Of a DNA stretch of 64,000 bases, positions 21,762 to 30,320 are shown piece after piece. Origin of the DNA: Modicisalibacter coralii (GTDB taxonomy: Bacteria; Pseudomonadota; Gammaproteobacteria; Pseudomonadales; Halomonadaceae); contig NZ_QWBW01000009.1 of the NCBI RefSeq assembly GCF_004117855.1, forward strand, positions 113,171-177,170, written 5' to 3'. The notes beneath the pieces are model-generated. The model did no database searches. It worked only from the letters and a program-made list of their open reading frames with translations, and was not told the DNA's origin. Within the stretch, counting starts at the first letter, position 1. Every line of letters starts with the position of its first letter. The translations under genes and the position numbers were made by a program.

Positions 21762-23425
21762 GGTGCCGTCTCCTCGTCGTCAGTACAGTGGCCGATCGCG
21801 ATGCCATGGCCCGGCAGGACGAGGGTCCCGCCGTCCCAGCTTCCCTCGACCCAGGCCGGTGCCGAGGTCATGGCAGACGTCGCGCGCGGTGCCCTCAGCT
21901 CGCGTGGCTGCGCGGCAAAGTTGAGCGCGATCAACAGGCGCTCGCCGCCGCCGGGCAGACGACGCTCCAGGCAGAGTACGTCGTCGCGTACCGGATGGTA
22001 GCGGACATCGCCCTTGATGAGCGCCGGCTGGCCGCGGCGGAAGGCCAGGAACTCCCGGTAGGCGTTGAGCAGCGAGTCCGGGTCGGCCTCCTGGCTGTCG
22101 ACGGCAAGGGCATGATGCGCCGCGGGTACCGGCAGCCAGGGCGCTGCCGGGCTGAAGCCGGCGTGCGGTGCGTCTGCCTGCCAGGGTTGGGGCGTGCGGC
22201 AGCCATCACGACCCTTGTAGGCCGGCCAGAAGGTGATGCCCGCCGGGTCGACCAGTTGCTCGAAGGTGAGTTGCGCCTCGCCGAGGCCCAGTTCCTCGCC
22301 CTGATAGAGACAGACGCTGCCGCGCTGGGTGAGCAGGAAGGCGAGATAGAGGCGCAGGGCCGCTGGACTCTCTTCGGCGTTCCAGCGCGTGGCCAGGCGT
22401 GTCACGTCGTGATTGCCGAGTGCCCAGCACGGCCAGCCGTCGCCGATGCGCGCTTCCATGGCGGTCAGCGTGTGATGCAGGAATGGCGCATCGTGCCGCT
22501 CGCCGAGCAGGTCGAAAGAGTAGGCCATGTGCAGTCGCTTGCCGCCCTGGGTGTATTCGGCCATCACACCCAGCGAGTCGTCGTCGCCGATCTCGCCGAC
22601 GCTGGTGGTGCCTGGGTACTCATCGAGCAGCGCGCGCAGCTTCTCGAGGAAGTCGAGATTCTCAGGCTGGGTCTTGTCATGCACATGCCGCTGGAAGCCA
22701 TAGGGATTGTCCGGGCGAACGCCGATGAATCCTTCGCCGAGTTCCTCGCGAGGCGGGTTGTCCTCAAGCTCGCCATGGGTGCAGAAATTGACCGCGTCGA
22801 GCCGGAAACCGTCGACGCCACGCTCCAGCCAGAAACGTACCTCTTCGAGGATGGCTTCGACCACTCTGGGGTTGCGGAAGTTGAGGTCGGGCTGCTCGAC
22901 CAGGAAGTTGTGCAGATAGTACTGGCAGCGCCGGGTGTCCCATTGCCAGGCGCTGCCGCCGAAGATCGACTGCCAGTTGGTGGGCGGCGAACCGTCGGGG
23001 CGCGGATCGGCCCACACGTACCAGTCGGCGCGGTCGTTGTCACGGCTCTCGCGACTTTCCAGAAACCACGGGTGCTGGTCCGAGGTATGCGAGAGCACCT
23101 GGTCGATGGTCACCTTGAGCCCGCGGGCATGGGCGGCTTCGACGAGTCGGTCGAAGTCGGTCAGGGTGCCGAACATCGGGTCGACGCCGCGGTAGTCGCT
23201 GACATCGTAGCCGAAGTCCTTCATCGGCGAGGTGAAGAAGGGCGAGAGCCAGATGGCGTCGACACCCAGTGACGCGATGTAGTCGAGTTTGCCGATCACG
23301 CCCTGGAGGTCGCCGATGCCGTCGCCGTTGGCATCCATGAAGCTGCGCGGATAGATCTGGTAGATCACCGCGCCGCGCCACCACTCCTGGCCATGGCTGC
23401 CGATGCCGTTTGCAGTCGCTGTCAT
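21749..23425 (-). CDS. Alpha-glucosidase (GH13, Halomonas HaG/oligo-1,6-glucosidase type)
   Basis: A 558-residue cytoplasmic GH13 enzyme without signal peptide. It opens WWRGAVIYQIYPRSFMDANGDGIGDL. It has the nucleophile Asp in GVDGFRLDAVNF, the acid/base Glu in TSVGEIGDDDS and the third carboxylate in LGNHDVTRLA. The GEIGDDD context and the overall sequence closely resemble the alpha-glucosidase characterised from Halomonas (GH13 subfamily 23), which hydrolyses maltose and transfers glucose. It should convert imported maltose and maltodextrins to glucose, replacing MalP/MalQ, which are not in this window. It overlaps malK by 13 bp and is preceded by MalT-like sites. Confidence 0.93.
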
Positions 23426-23549
23426 TTGCCGTTGTCCTTGTCGAGCCCCGTCGCGCCTGAACGGGGCGTTGTCGTTGCGTCGACGTTCATGGTGGCGACA
23501 GGCGGCGGGGCGGGCATCCTCCCGCCGGTGAGCGGGCGGGCGTAGCCGG

Positions 23550-23559
23550 GGGGAGGAGG
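23550..23559 (+). promoter_or_regulatory. MalT box (GGGGAGGAGG) upstream of the alpha-glucosidase-malK operon
   Basis: An exact match to GGGGA(T/G)GAGG, 125 bp before the alpha-glucosidase start on the opposite strand. As at malE it is preceded by GGCGTAGCC (23539-23547, the reverse complement of the malE-side motif) and followed by GGCGGACTG. A weaker 8/10 site (CGGGAGGATG) is on the minus strand near 23516-23525. Confidence 0.75.
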
Positions 23560-23575
23560 CGGACTGAGCGAGGGG

Positions 23576-26314
23576 TCACTGCCCCTCGATGCGTGCGAGC
23601 AGCTCCCCGGCCAGCGCGATCGCCTCCTCGCGGCGGCGGATGTTCTGCTTCTGGTAGAGGCTGCGGATGTGCGTCTTGATGGTGGTCGGGGCGACCGAGA
23701 GCTGCTCGGCGATCTGCTCGTTGGAGAGCCCGGCATGGATCAGTCCCAGGATCTGCCATTCGCGGCGAGTCAGCGGCGAGGTACGGATCAGTTCGGGAAC
23801 ATCGGGGCGGGCGACGATGTCGGCGATTACCGTCTCGTCGAGCATCAGCCGCACGGCGTTGCCGAAATCGCGCTGACGTTCGGCCAGGGTGAGTAGCCGT
23901 TCGGCGCGCGACCGGGCCAGAGCGTCGAGCTCGTGTGCGGCGAGCAGGGCCTGAAGCATATCCACCAGCGGCCGGCCGAGGCGCAGGAAACTGCCGGTGA
24001 GCGTGGTACGCCCGGCCAGTTCCAGGGCGACGGCCAGATGGTCGAGCGCCGTGGCAGGTTCGCCAGCGTGCCAGGCGAGATCGGCGAGACACAGACGGTT
24101 GCGGTTGGCGTCGGTCACCAGGCCGAAGCGCTGGGTCTGCCCTTCGAGCCGTTCGAGCAACTGCTTTGCCTGTTCGTAGTGGCCGAGCAGGGTCAGGGCG
24201 CGGGCGTGGTTGCGAGCGTTGCACTGGGCGAAGTGATTGCTGGCGCCGTCGAGGTCGATGGGCGGCGCGTTTTCCAGCCAGCGGGCTACCGCCTCCTTGT
24301 CCTCGGTGGAGCGCCACCAGGCCAGGAGGGTAGCGTGAGCGTTGGCGCGCCAGTCGATATGGTAATCACCGTCGGCGAGAATCTTGCGCAGCCGGCGGAT
24401 ATGGTCGGCACACTGTGCCTGATCGCCACGGGCCTGAGCCACCTTGGCGAGGCTGATGTGACACTGCAAAGTCCAGCGCTCGCCCTGGCTGTCGAGTACG
24501 GCGATACCGGCTAGAGCGGCCTGTTCGGACTCGTCGAGGCGATGCCATTCCCAGAGTATCTGGCTGCGGATGCGGTAGAGAAACTCGGCCACCGGCAGGC
24601 GGTCGAGCTCACAGGTCTCGAGCAGCGAAAATGCCTGCTCCTGGATGTCGTAGGCGGCCTGCAATCGGCCCTGGGCGACCAGCGTCTCGGACTGGTGACA
24701 CAGTGCCCAGAGCTGTAACTGGTCGTCGCCGATACGCCGGGCATCGCGTACCACGTCCTTGACCCGGGCCAGCGACTCTTCGAGCTGGCCCTGGACGAAA
24801 CGGGCCTCGCACAGGATCGCGCCCGCCGAGACCGAGGTCGCGGCGAGATAGCGTGCCGGCAGCGCCAGCGCATCCCTGGCCAATGGCGCGGCGAGGCCGG
24901 CATTGCCGCGGTTGATCGCCAACTGGGCGCGCAGGGTGGCGAACTCGGCGGCGAGTGCCTGCCAGTCCGGGGCTTCCTGCTGGGCCTCGATCCAGCCGAT
25001 GGCGCGGGCGGTTTCGGTGAACTGGTACTGGGCGTGGGTGACCCAGCCGTAGATCAGCGTCAGGCGGGGCGAGACGCAGACGCGTGGCTCGCCGAGCGAC
25101 GCCAAGCCCTGGGCGAGCAGAGCGAAGTGACCATTGGCCAAGAGGTGCGGGCCGTGGTTCTCGAGCAGGGAGACCAGGGCGTCGGGTTCTTCGGCCTCGA
25201 TCGTCTGATGGAGGGCGAGCGCCGGATCGCCCAGCGCCAGCCAGGCCTCGCCGGCGCGACGGTGCAGCTCGCGCTGAGTGGCGACGCTGAGTTCGTGGCG
25301 GCGATGGCGCAGGTAGCCGGCGAACAGCGGGTGGAAGTGCCGCCACTGGCCGTGTGGATCCTGGCGGTGAATGAACAGGCCGGCGTCCTCCAGGGCTTCG
25401 AGGCGTCGCGATAGATTGCCGCCCTCGAGCAGGCGCGCGACCAGTTCCGGCGAGAAGCGCGACAGCACCCCGAGTTGCAGCAGCAACTGGCGATCGGCGT
25501 CGCCGACGCTGTCGGCGAGCATCTCGTCGAACCAGGCGACGAAGTCGGGATGGTCGCCGCCGAGCCGCTCGAGCAGGGCATCGAAGCTGGCTCGCGTGGT
25601 GGTGCGTTCGACCAGCCAGCCCAGGGCCATCACCCAGCCCTCGACGCGGCGCATGGCCCGTTCGAGGCTGACCCGGGTGGGCGGAAAGGCAAGCTGCTCG
25701 GCGCACAGGGTCTGGGCTTCCTCGATATCGAAGGCCAGCACGTCCGCGGTGATCTCTTCCAATTCGCCGCGCAGGCGTAGCGTGGGCAGGCCCAGTGCCG
25801 GCTGGGTGCGCGAGAGAACGGTCAGCGTCAGCCAGCGCGGTTGGTGCTTCAGCCAATAGCGCAGCCCTTCGAGGATGTCGGGGTGGTGCAGATGCTCGAA
25901 TTCGTCGATTACCAGCCGGCAGGGCGAGGCGTCTTCGGGTAGTGCCGCGAGCCAGTACTCGATTGCCACGCTGAAGGGCAGTGGTGCCTCGCTGGCAACC
26001 AGCTCGATGTCCAGCCGCTCGAGACCCAGCCGCTGCAGGGCGGCCTCGAAGTAGCGGGCGAAGCGCGACGGAGTGTCGTCGCGGGCATCCAGGCGCAGCC
26101 ATGCTGCCGGTTGCTCCAGCGCGGGCAGGCGCTCTGCGACCAGGGTGGTCTTGCCATAGCCGGGCGGGGCCTGGATCACCAGCAGGCGCACGCACTCGTC
26201 GAGCACGAAACGATCATTGAGTCGTGAACGGGCAACGGCGGAAGGAGGCAGTAACGGCGCTGAGAGCTTTTCGTCGATCAGTGGTTCCGACACGGCGTGA
26301 TTCAGTGCGTTCAA
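23576..26314 (-). CDS. malT: MalT-type LuxR-family transcriptional activator (STAND ATPase)
   Basis: A 912-residue regulator (E. coli MalT 901). The N-terminal NTPase has Walker A IQAPPGYGKTTL (about 48-59) and a Walker B-like LVIDEFEHLHHPDI. A long helical-repeat sensor region follows. The C-terminal LuxR helix-turn-helix is LTRREWQILGLIHAGLSNEQIAEQL...TIKTHIRSLYQK (about 845-890). In E. coli it is activated by ATP and maltotriose and held inactive by MalK. The apparent start is TTG 26314 with AGGTG upstream. It lies immediately upstream of the alpha-glucosidase-malK operon, and MalT boxes are found at its targets here. Confidence 0.94.
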   Translation of the reverse strand: MNALNHAVSEPLIDEKLSAPLLPPSAVARSRLNDRFVLDECVRLLVIQAPPGYGKTTLVAERLPALEQPAAWLRLDARDDTPSRFARYFEAALQRLGLERLDIELVASEAPLPFSVAIEYWLAALPEDASPCRLVIDEFEHLHHPDILEGLRYWLKHQPRWLTLTVLSRTQPALGLPTLRLRGELEEITADVLAFDIEEAQTLCAEQLAFPPTRVSLERAMRRVEGWVMALGWLVERTTTRASFDALLERLGGDHPDFVAWFDEMLADSVGDADRQLLLQLGVLSRFSPELVARLLEGGNLSRRLEALEDAGLFIHRQDPHGQWRHFHPLFAGYLRHRRHELSVATQRELHRRAGEAWLALGDPALALHQTIEAEEPDALVSLLENHGPHLLANGHFALLAQGLASLGEPRVCVSPRLTLIYGWVTHAQYQFTETARAIGWIEAQQEAPDWQALAAEFATLRAQLAINRGNAGLAAPLARDALALPARYLAATSVSAGAILCEARFVQGQLEESLARVKDVVRDARRIGDDQLQLWALCHQSETLVAQGRLQAAYDIQEQAFSLLETCELDRLPVAEFLYRIRSQILWEWHRLDESEQAALAGIAVLDSQGERWTLQCHISLAKVAQARGDQAQCADHIRRLRKILADGDYHIDWRANAHATLLAWWRSTEDKEAVARWLENAPPIDLDGASNHFAQCNARNHARALTLLGHYEQAKQLLERLEGQTQRFGLVTDANRNRLCLADLAWHAGEPATALDHLAVALELAGRTTLTGSFLRLGRPLVDMLQALLAAHELDALARSRAERLLTLAERQRDFGNAVRLMLDETVIADIVARPDVPELIRTSPLTRREWQILGLIHAGLSNEQIAEQLSVAPTTIKTHIRSLYQKQNIRRREEAIALAGELLARIEGQ

Positions 26315-26417
26315 GGAGCACCTGTCTAGGTCTTAAACGTTTCATTCAAAACCTAGTATGCGTGTGGAACCGGCCGGTTTGGGCGAGATTAGACCATGGT
26401 TTAGGATCGCAAGGCCG

Positions 26418-27095
26418 TCACCCCTGGGATTCCAGCCGGTACCCATGCTGATAGACGCTCTTCAGGCGCAGGCCGTGGCGACCGTCGAGTTCAAGCTTGT
26501 TGCGCAGCCGACTGACGTGGGTGTCGACGGTACGCGTCGAGACGTCGGCGCTGATGCCCCAGACCAGTTCCAGCAGTTGCCCCCGCGAGAACAGTTGACC
26601 GAGACGACTGAAGAACACGCTGGCCAGCCGGAATTCGCGGTCGGTGAGGGGGATCTCCGCCTCGCCCAGCTGAATGCGATGGCGCTGGTGGTCGAGATGG
26701 TAGGCGCCGATGTTGTCGTCGCTTGCCGCCGCCTGGATGCCGGCACGGCGTGCCAGGGCGGCGACCCGGGCCCGCAGCTCGGAGGGGCGCAGGGGCTTGG
26801 GCAGGAAGTCGTCGGCGCCGTGTTCGAGCGCCAGCACCACGTCGTCCTCGCCGTCGCTGGCGGTAATGAAGAGGATCGGCCCGTTCCAGCCGTGGTGGCG
26901 GCGCAACTGGGTCATCACGTCCAGGCCCGAGGCATCCGGCAGGTACCAGTCGAGGATCAACAGGTCGAAGCCCCGGGCGAGCAGGGCGCGGTGCATCTCG
27001 CTGGCACGCAGGTAGGTCTCGACCCGCTCGTCGGCGAGGCACTGGCGTATGAAATCGCATTGATCCTTGTCGTCTTCGAGAACGCCGATACGCAT
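26418..27095 (-). CDS. OmpR/PhoB-type response regulator
   Basis: A 225-residue regulator. The receiver domain has the acidic pocket Glu7/Asp8/Asp9, phospho-acceptor Asp49 in LLILDWYLPD, a Thr in LFITASD and a Lys in FLPKPLRP. The winged-helix output domain reads PLTDREFRLASVFFSRLGQLFSRGQLLELVWG and VSTRTVDTHVSRLRNKLEL. I chose ATG 27095 (GGAGC upstream) over 27161, since the receiver fold begins here. It diverges from the molybdopterin-fold/hybrid-kinase pair and is the obvious output of that phosphorelay. A TGTGA-N6-GTGAC direct repeat lies 62-77 bp upstream. Confidence 0.93.
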   Translation of the reverse strand: MRIGVLEDDKDQCDFIRQCLADERVETYLRASEMHRALLARGFDLLILDWYLPDASGLDVMTQLRRHHGWNGPILFITASDGEDDVVLALEHGADDFLPKPLRPSELRARVAALARRAGIQAAASDDNIGAYHLDHQRHRIQLGEAEIPLTDREFRLASVFFSRLGQLFSRGQLLELVWGISADVSTRTVDTHVSRLRNKLELDGRHGLRLKSVYQHGYRLESQG

Positions 27096-27156
27096 GCCTG
27101 CTTGCTCCGTTGTACGTTTGTCGATGGGGAGGGCTCTTTGTCTTATCGGCAGCCTT

Positions 27157-27172
27157 GTCACAAAGCTTCACA
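27157..27172. promoter_or_regulatory. Direct repeat GTCAC-N6-TCACA in the response-regulator/sensor divergent promoter
   Basis: Two TCAC(A) half-sites are spaced exactly 10 bp, the helical spacing used by OmpR/PhoB-type regulators. The same 16-bp arrangement (GTCAC-N6-TCACA) occurs at 31591-31606 before the REC-EAL gene. It is a candidate binding site for the response regulator encoded at 26418-27095. Confidence 0.5.
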
Positions 27173-27204
27173 GTTGGCCGTGCTGGAGACGACGCTTCCG
27201 CCGA

Positions 27205-27221
27205 TATACTGACCTAGGTCA
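27205..27221 (+). promoter_or_regulatory. -10-like TATACT with adjoining perfect palindrome TGACCTAGGTCA
   Basis: TATACT (27205-27210) overlaps a perfect 12-bp palindrome TGACCTAGGTCA (27210-27221), 18 bases before the ATG of the molybdopterin-fold gene. No good -35 hexamer stands 17 bp upstream, suggesting activator dependence. The palindrome could be an operator. Confidence 0.45.
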
Positions 27222-27238
27222 TCAGGAGGGCCTGAAAC

Positions 27239-27751
27239 ATGTCAGTCCAGTTCGTGAAGCACCTGTTTACCGTCAGTATGGCATTGCTGGCGGTCCTGGG
27301 GGGGCGTGCGCTCGCTCTCGAGGCGCCGCAGGGCCCGGTGTTGCTCACCGTCACCGGGAACATTGCCAACACCAACGTGGGTAACGAGGCACGCTTCGAC
27401 CGGCAGATGCTGCTGGCGCTGACCCAGCGCGACACCGCCACGCACACGCCCTGGCACGATGGCCGGGTGGTGTTCAGCGGCCCCTTGGGGCGCGCTGTGC
27501 TCGAGGCCGTCGGCGCTCAGGGGACGCGGATGCGAGTGACCGCGCTCAACGACTACGCCGCGACCGTGCCGATGGCCGATTTCTACGAGCATGACGTGAT
27601 CCTCGCCATGTCGGCCGACGGCCGGCGACTGCGGATCCGCGATCAGGGGCCGCTGTTCGTGATCTATCCCTTCGACGAGGCGCCGGAACTGCTCAACGAG
27701 ACGGTGATGACACGTTCGGTATGGCAGGTCACACAGATCGATATCGAATAA
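27239..27751 (+). CDS. Periplasmic molybdopterin-binding-fold (SUOX-like) protein without cysteine
   Basis: A 170-residue protein with a signal peptide (1 to about 27, ending ALALEAP). LLTVTGNIANTN, a central VTALNDYAATVPMADF and ADGRRLRIRDQGPLFVIYPFDE resemble the oxidoreductase molybdopterin-binding (sulfite-oxidase/YedY) fold. There is no cysteine anywhere, so the Mo-ligating Cys of true SUOX-fold enzymes is absent. I infer a ligand-sensing or degenerate protein rather than a molybdoenzyme. AGGAGG precedes the ATG. It is 15 bp upstream of the hybrid kinase, so it probably acts as the kinase's periplasmic partner. Confidence 0.75.
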   Translation: MSVQFVKHLFTVSMALLAVLGGRALALEAPQGPVLLTVTGNIANTNVGNEARFDRQMLLALTQRDTATHTPWHDGRVVFSGPLGRAVLEAVGAQGTRMRVTALNDYAATVPMADFYEHDVILAMSADGRRLRIRDQGPLFVIYPFDEAPELLNETVMTRSVWQVTQIDIE

Positions 27752-27766
27752 GCCGGATACCCCGCC

Positions 27767-29965
27767 ATGCTCCACCTGATGTCGCTGCGCTTTCGGATCA
27801 CCAGCTTCGCGGTGATCCTGTTCTTTCTCTCGGCCATGATCACCGGCGGCGTGGCCTACCAGCGTCAGCAGGCGGTGGAGAACCGCCTGCTCGAGGATCT
27901 GGTCTGGGCGGTCTATCAGTTCGATCGCGAAGTGCGCGAACTGCGCCTGACCTTGAGTCATACCCAGGACGGCGATCTCGACGAGCTGCTGACCCGCTAC
28001 GAGATTCTCTACAGTCGGGGGCAGCTGTTCAGTCGCGGCGAGATCGCGCGAAGCATGGCGGCGATTCCCGCGATTCGCCAGCCACTGGTCAAGGCCCTGA
28101 CGGCGATTCATGACATGGAGGCGGATTTCCGGGCGCTGGGCGACGGTGAGTTGTCGCTCACGCCGGCCTTCCGCCAGCGCCTGGAGGCCAAGTTTCAGGC
28201 GCTCCAGGAGGATGTCGGGACCACCCTGGTCAATACGCATGGCTACGTGGCCTCGCTGCGTGTCGAGGAACGCGAGTTACTGCTGCGCCTCTACGCCGTC
28301 GTCCTCGCGATGGTGCTGTTGATGATGGGATCCGGCGGGGTGCTGGTGGTGTCCCTGCTGCGCCAGGCCAGGGGGCGCCAGCTCAAGACCGAGCAGCTCG
28401 AGGAGCGCACCCGGGAACTCGAGGCGGCGCGGGAACGGGCCGAGGAGGCCAGCCGTGCCAAGTCGGAGTTCATGGCGGTGATGAGCCACGAGATTCGCAC
28501 GCCGCTCAATGGTGTGGTGGGCGTCGCCGACCTGCTGGACGGCGAGGTGAGCGGGCCGCGAGGGCACGACCTGCTGCAGACGCTGCGTGACAGCGCCATG
28601 GGCCTGCAGGTGGTGATCAACGACGTGCTCGACTTCACCAAGATCGAGGCCGGTTCGCTGGATCTGGATCGGCGGCCGTTCTCGTTGTCGGCCTTCCTCG
28701 ATCAGCTCTGTGCCGGCTATCGCACCCGCGAGAAGGCCACCGGGTTGCGCTTCGAATGCGATATCGACGCGGCCCTGCCCGACTGGGTGAGCGGGGACGT
28801 CAACCGTCTGCGCCAGATCGCCATGAATCTGCTCAACAACGCCTTCAAGTTCACCGAAGCCGGGTTCGTGCGTCTGAGCGTGTTTCCCGACGACGGCGCC
28901 ATCCGCTTCGATATCCGTGACACCGGCTGCGGGATCGAGCCGGCCATGCAGACGCGCCTGTTTGCGCCGTTCTCGCAGGTCGACAGTTCGATCGCCCGGC
29001 GTCACGAAGGCACCGGCCTGGGGCTGGCCATCTGTCAGCGGCTGGTCACGGCGATGGGCGGCGAGATCGGCCTCGATAGCCATCCCGGCCTGGGCAGCCT
29101 GTTCTGGTTCCGCGTGCCCCTGCCGCGGGTCGCCGAGGGAGAGGTCGATGAGACGGTCTGCGAGCCGGCGTCGGCGTTGTCGCGTCATCACCTGCTGATC
29201 GTCGAGGACAACCCCGTCAATCAGGCGCTCACCCAGGCCATGCTGGAGTATCTGGGGCAATCGGCCGATATCGTCGATAACGGGGAGGCGGCGCTGGTGG
29301 CGCTGGCGCAGACCCCCTACGATCTCGTGCTGATGGACATCCAGATGCCGCGGCTTGATGGCTTGGAAACCACACGCCGCTGGCGTGCGCGGGAAACCGG
29401 CACCCGGCTGCCGATCGTGGCGGTCACCGCCAACGTGATGCCGGCCGATCGCCAACACTGCCTGGAAGCGGGGATGGACGACATGATCTGCAAACCCTTT
29501 ACGCGGGCCGATCTGCGCCGCCTGCTGGGACGCTTTCTGGGGACCGCGAAGGGGCCCGATGAGGTGCGGGAGGCGGTCGCCACCGAGGAGGCGCCAGCGC
29601 CGGCGGCGTCGGTCGATCCACCGCTGATCGATCCGGCGACTCGTGACGAGTTGCGCGACGCGTTGGCGCCCGACGTACTGGAGGGGTTGCTGTTGACCTA
29701 TCTCGAGCGTCTGACGTCGCGTCTGAGTCGCTTCGAGACGTTGCTGGCGGCGGAGGATCGCGCGGGTATTGCCGCCGAGGCGCATTCGCTCAAGGGAGCC
29801 TCGTCGTCGCTGGGCTGCACGGCCATGGCGCAGGCCGCCGCCGAGCTCGAGCGCATCGCCGCGGATACGCCGTTCGCGACGCTGGCGCAGCGTGTCGCCG
29901 AGCTTCGGCGACTCCAGGAGGCGACCAGCGAGGCGTTGCGGGAAGAGGGGCTGCTGCCCGCCTGA
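27767..29965 (+). CDS. Hybrid sensor histidine kinase with receiver and Hpt domains
   Basis: A 732-residue kinase. Two membrane helices (about 10-30 and 181-198) bound a helical periplasmic sensor of about 150 residues. A coiled coil precedes the HisKA box with His241 in [11 protein letters not shown]. Next come the HATPase boxes ([24 protein letters not shown]), a receiver domain with the acceptor Asp in [13 protein letters not shown], and a C-terminal Hpt with [15 protein letters not shown]. This is a full His-Asp-His phosphorelay, as in TorS/BarA types. It is co-transcribed with the SUOX-fold protein and diverges from the response regulator, its likely target. The REC-EAL protein nearby is another possible target. 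Confidence 0.94.
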   Translation: MLHLMSLRFRITSFAVILFFLSAMITGGVAYQRQQAVENRLLEDLVWAVYQFDREVRELRLTLSHTQDGDLDELLTRYEILYSRGQLFSRGEIARSMAAIPAIRQPLVKALTAIHDMEADFRALGDGELSLTPAFRQRLEAKFQALQEDVGTTLVNTHGYVASLRVEERELLLRLYAVVLAMVLLMMGSGGVLVVSLLRQARGRQLKTEQLEERTRELEAARERAEEASRAKSEFMAVMSHEIRTPLNGVVGVADLLDGEVSGPRGHDLLQTLRDSAMGLQVVINDVLDFTKIEAGSLDLDRRPFSLSAFLDQLCAGYRTREKATGLRFECDIDAALPDWVSGDVNRLRQIAMNLLNNAFKFTEAGFVRLSVFPDDGAIRFDIRDTGCGIEPAMQTRLFAPFSQVDSSIARRHEGTGLGLAICQRLVTAMGGEIGLDSHPGLGSLFWFRVPLPRVAEGEVDETVCEPASALSRHHLLIVEDNPVNQALTQAMLEYLGQSADIVDNGEAALVALAQTPYDLVLMDIQMPRLDGLETTRRWRARETGTRLPIVAVTANVMPADRQHCLEAGMDDMICKPFTRADLRRLLGRFLGTAKGPDEVREAVATEEAPAPAASVDPPLIDPATRDELRDALAPDVLEGLLLTYLERLTSRLSRFETLLAAEDRAGIAAEAHSLKGASSSLGCTAMAQAAAELERIAADTPFATLAQRVAELRRLQEATSEALREEGLLPA

Positions 29966-29986
29966 CGGCGGGCAGGTGACGCCGCG

Positions 29987-30320
29987 TTAGGGAAACACTG
30001 CATAAATGGCTACGCGGGCAAATCACGTCGTTGTGCGGTGCTGGTGCGCCAGCCCGGTCGGAATCCTCACCTATACCCCATAGGCTCCGGTTCCTGTGCG
30101 CCGTACGCCTCGTGCTTTACACCGCTCGCCAATTTAGAGCGCCTTTACACAACCGCTAGACGACGTGGACTTATCCGGCGGCAGGGCGACGCGAGGGCGC
30201 TGTGAACCCCTCCCTGGGCGCTACCTTTGCCATCCATGGCAAAGGACCCTCGCTTTGCCCTACCCCCGGCGCCCATCGTCAAAGGGTTTGGAAATGGGCT
30301 CTTATTCAGCGCTTCCTTAG
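29987..30320. repeat. Composite intergenic repeat, copy B, with terminal inverted repeats
   Basis: The 334-bp element fills the gap between the convergent hybrid-kinase and REC-EAL stop codons. Its ends form imperfect terminal inverted repeats (TAGGGAAACACTGCATAA inward from 29988, TAAGGAAGCGCTGAATAA inward from 30319, 14 of 18 identical). The right half, about 30135-30310, is an inverted copy of repeat A at 4438-4602 with core 30190-30274. The left half, 29987 to about 30150, is a second palindromic module whose own arms resemble each other (GGCTACGCGGGCAAATCACG against GGCGAGCGGTGTAAAGCACG). The TAA of the REC-EAL gene lies inside the right terminal repeat. No ORF of its own is apparent. 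Confidence 0.8.

Noticed and set aside
27157-27172. CRP site in the response-regulator promoter
   Set aside because: TGTGA is present, but the second half-site is a direct repeat (GTGAC), not the inverted TCACA needed for CRP on the same strand.
27242-28240. 332-residue minus-strand open frame opposite the molybdopterin-fold gene and kinase
   Set aside because: It is antisense to two supported genes; sequence is repetitive Arg/His/Gln-rich shadow.
29955-29974. Hairpin over the hybrid-kinase stop codon as a terminator
   Set aside because: The 8-bp stem TGCCCGCC/GGCGGGCA overlaps the TGA and has no T tract; it may be codon-driven, so it was not listed.
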